Assembly: GCF_037024155.1 (NCBI RefSeq)
Contig: NZ_JAYKTS010000001.1
Location: 124,001 to 188,000 of the forward strand
Length of the DNA: 64,000 nucleotides
Origin: Bacillus sp. 2205SS5-2
Lineage (GTDB): Bacteria > Bacillota > Bacilli > Bacillales > Bacillaceae_K
Direction of reading: 5' to 3'
Shown here: positions 61,925 to 64,000 of the stretch, piece by piece
Numbering within the stretch: the first letter of the stretch is position 1
Layout: every line of letters starts with the position of its first letter
Program-made: the position numbers and the translations under genes
The notes under the pieces: generated by a model
Seen by the model: only the letters and a program-made list of their open reading frames with translations
Database searches by the model: none
Told to the model about the DNA's origin: nothing

Positions 61925-62261
61925 ATACGAACTCCTACATTTATAATTTAAGGCGATTTCTGAAAATATTACTGCTTTACAATTATTATAAAAAAAGCTC
62001 AATGAGCATGATTCGTGTTTTCTCAACCAATCAATACATCATCATTTTTGATTAGGTTTAAATGAAGAACTAAAAAAACACCAAAGCCAATCTTTCTCTC
62101 CATGAGTTTCAAATTTGCGAAAAGAGCTTAATAAAAGGCTATTCCCCGAATACAGTTACTTTTAAATAAAGACTATAAGGTGTGGTAAAGCATTGTATAA
62201 GGGCATATTTGTATAGAAAATAATTTTTGAGTATCTCTAAATTACTTAGCTTATCTCAAAT
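61925..62261. other. Intergenic region upstream of exoA
   Basis: AT-rich with a repeat-end-like scrap (TTTGCGAAAAGAGCTTAATA near 62115). The exoA promoter lies in its left part. No gene is seen. Confidence 0.4.
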
Positions 62262-62403
62262 GGCTTTTCGAATTAATCCTCCTATTGTGGTGAAAAATGA
62301 CTTCAGGCATCTTTATGCACTATTTTCAACTCGAAATGAGGAAAGTAAAGAGTGTTTCCCTCCGTTTTTATATGATATAGCAATAAAGTATGCGAAAAAA
62401 ACC
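62262..62403. repeat. Type C miniature element
   Basis: The left end GGCTTTTCGAATTAATCCTC and core CTTCAGGCATCTTTATGCAC, AACTCGAAATGAGGAAAG, GTGTTTCCCTCC identify type C. The right end is AAGTATGCGAAAAAAACC. Two chance frames of 77 and 65 codons overlap it. Confidence 0.7.
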
Positions 62404-62587
62404 TTCAAAAAAAAACGGTACCGGTGCGGTTGCCACCTTAGCGTGATTGTCTTTTTTTGATGGACATCAACTGCAAAATGGAGCGTTCCATCTAAATGAA
62501 TAGAGACCAATAAGAAAACAGTCTAACACATCTTTTCTCAATCTGTAACCTTCTTTATGCTCAGAAGCATGAAGTTTCTTTTCTAAA

Positions 62588-62682
62588 GACTCTTTTCGTT
62601 TACATTTTGGTTATTTCAGCTAATTTTTGATTGAACCTTCCAATTCACAGTTGATTTCCAATATAAATAGGCGAAAAGAGCC
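62588..62682. repeat. Short type A derivative (95 bp)
   Basis: It starts GACTCTTTTCGTTTACATTT and ends AGGCGAAAAGAGCC. It keeps the first half of the type A core up to TTGATTTCCA and then ends directly, so the right half was deleted or both ends are copies of the same terminus. Flanks TTTCTAAA and TTTCATAA are similar. Confidence 0.75.
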
Positions 62683-62951
62683 TTTCATAAATACCCCTCC
62701 TGATTAGGCAAAAACTAGTTAGTTTTATTTAGACCTTTTCTTTTATCGACAGTAATTTAATAGTATAGACTCTTAATGAGAGTATATTAATTCCCAATTA
62801 TTTAACTAGTTTGTTTGAAGTAACGATAAAAGAGGGTGTTTGAAAAGGGAAGTTACTTCCGGTGAAACAAAAAAATATATTTATCAAGTTAATTAACTGC
62901 TGAAACTTCTCTTTTTCGGTTACAATGATGATAGAAATGGAGGGATATCGT

Positions 62952-64000
62952 TTGAAGCGTTTATTTCTGTTCCTCATTATTCTTTTAGCCGTCTACATAA
63001 CTCACCCGATGTGGGAGGAAGAAGTAGAAACCATCCTTCAACATGATTTAGTTCAGGATTCATTAGAGTCCATAAAAGAAAGTGAATGGGTGTCCTCAGC
63101 CCTCAATCACATGGAATTTGCCTATACATCCTTATTACAGGAGATTGATGATCTTTTTGATGAGGGAATTACATCCCCTGATGAAGTGGATTATATAAAA
63201 GTTGCTAAACCAGAACTGGACCCGCCGGCCAAACAACCGATTGCTGTTTATAATTTGGAGATTGGTGATACTCAGCAACAGGTAAAAGAAGAATTGGGTG
63301 AGCCAAACCGTTCGACAACTAATGAATATGGTGCTCTTTGGCACACGTATCATCAAAACTATCAACATTTTCTGATGATCTCATTTGATGATAATCAACT
63401 TATTAATGGGCTTTACACCAATCAGGATTTAATTTCTAGCTCCCTTGGTATCACTTTAGGAGATACAAAGAGTCTCGTTCAACAAAATCTTGGAAGACCC
63501 TTAACAAAAATAAAGAAAGGCTCTTTCTATTATCAGCTACCTGACCATGGTGAATATGATGTGTTCTTAATTGAAAAGTCCTATGTAACTGTCTTTTATG
63601 ATATTCATGAAAATAATACAGTCACAGCAATTCAGATCATCCAGAAAGAGTTGGAAGATACAAAACAAACCCTTTATACAGAAAATAGTGATGAACTAAA
63701 AACGGGATTAGAATATCAACTATTTGATGTAACCAATGCAGCTCGTGTAGAACATGGCCTTCATCCGCTTGCTTGGGATGATTCTGCAAAAGAAACTGCT
63801 CGAAAACATAGTTTAGATATGGCTGATAATGGGTACTTCGATCATACAAACTTAGATGGGGAATCTCCCTTTGATCGGATGTCAGAGGATAACATACATT
63901 TTTTGGTAGCGGGTGAAAATTTAGCCTATGGGCAGTTTAGTAGTATTTTTGCTCATGAAGGCTTAATGAATTCAGAAGGTCATCGAAAGAATATTTTGCA
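62952..64000 (+). CDS. CAP-domain (YlbC/CAP_assoc_N-like) protein, truncated by the window end
   Basis: The frame from TTG 62952 (after GGAGGGAT) is open to the window end, at least 349 codons. A signal peptide KRLFLFLIILLAVYITHP is followed by an N-terminal domain with two repeats (EIGDTQQQVKEELGEPNRST and TLGDTKSLVQQNLGRPLTKI). The SCP/CAP domain then shows VTNAARVEHGLHPLAWDDSA, ETARKHSLDMADNGYFDHTN and HEGLMNSEGHRKNIL with its conserved His and Glu residues. Such proteins are exported and occur in spore-forming bacteria. The catalytic role is unproven. Confidence 0.9.
   Translation, partial: MKRLFLFLIILLAVYITHPMWEEEVETILQHDLVQDSLESIKESEWVSSALNHMEFAYTSLLQEIDDLFDEGITSPDEVDYIKVAKPELDPPAKQPIAVYNLEIGDTQQQVKEELGEPNRSTTNEYGALWHTYHQNYQHFLMISFDDNQLINGLYTNQDLISSSLGITLGDTKSLVQQNLGRPLTKIKKGSFYYQLPDHGEYDVFLIEKSYVTVFYDIHENNTVTAIQIIQKELEDTKQTLYTENSDELKTGLEYQLFDVTNAARVEHGLHPLAWDDSAKETARKHSLDMADNGYFDHTNLDGESPFDRMSEDNIHFLVAGENLAYGQFSSIFAHEGLMNSEGHRKNIL

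Noticed and set aside
62227-62510. 77- and 65-codon overlapping frames
   Set aside because: Both lie on a type C element and its flank.
1-64000. tRNA, rRNA or large riboswitch
   Set aside because: I found no cloverleaf, rRNA-like conserved stretch or recognisable riboswitch core by eye; a covariance-model scan would be decisive.

Overview
The window looks like a chromosomal segment of an AT-rich, endospore-forming member of the Bacillaceae. Several genes point to spores: a gerP-type gene, a cwlJ-gerQ pair, a YjcZ-family and a YuzL-like small protein, a YqfQ-like protein, and a spoIISA toxin with antitoxin-like genes. Ribosome binding sites are strong AGGAGG types, and GTG/TTG starts are common. 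No rRNA, tRNA, CRISPR array, prophage or intact insertion sequence was seen.

Layout. 0-10 kb: a class B penicillin-binding protein, a LysM protein, a lone GerPA/PF-type protein, a glycerophosphodiesterase-like protein, a peroxiredoxin, and cwlJ-gerQ. 10-24 kb: a PAP2 phosphatase, a small-transcript locus (11.48-11.75 kb), an argininosuccinate-lyase paralogue, a sugar-epimerase-like protein, a 1.5 kb graveyard (nitroreductase and IS3-type remnants), YbaN, two frameshifted small genes, a serine hydrolase, a BCCT transporter, a VOC protein, and a MerR-MATE pair. 24-36 kb: malate:quinone oxidoreductase, a DUF2254 protein, a SpoIIS-type toxin-antitoxin module, a frameshifted histidine phosphatase, a two-gene operon pairing an ATP-grasp enzyme with a papain-like cysteine enzyme, and BrnQ. 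36-48.5 kb: an acyl-CoA catabolic cluster on the minus strand. 48.9-53.4 kb: copper storage (Csp) and the csoR-copZ-copA operon. 53.4-57 kb: repeats and gene wreckage. 57-64 kb: an FAD oxidoreductase, an exported isochorismatase-like hydrolase, an MscS channel, exodeoxyribonuclease III, and the start of a CAP-domain protein.

The most striking feature is a family of about 20 short non-coding elements of roughly 95-620 bp that fill nearly every intergenic gap. They share imperfect inverted termini starting GGCT(C/G)TTTTCG. At least six copies are flanked by exact 8-bp direct repeats, so they are miniature transposable elements. The termini and the 8-bp duplication suggest an ISL3-type transposase as the mobilising enzyme. 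At least three different cores use the same ends. One element sits inside another, and four copies carry hairpin-forming units of about 116-118 bp, in tandem arrays of two to four in three of them, all at the same internal position. Two copies abut the stop codons of genes, and another lies between mqo and its terminator.

Functional links. The 36-48.5 kb cluster has the parts of the 4-hydroxyacid route known from the Pseudomonas Lva enzymes and mammalian ACAD10/ACAD11: an APH-like kinase, an ACAD11-like dehydrogenase, an SDR and an acyl-CoA ligase. It also has hydroxyacyl-CoA dehydrogenase and a TetR regulator with two matching palindromes, but its enoyl-CoA hydratase is broken. The ATP-grasp/papain-like operon is the best candidate for an undescribed system: the second protein shows a Gln-Cys-His-Asn constellation in a long protein of otherwise unrecognised family.
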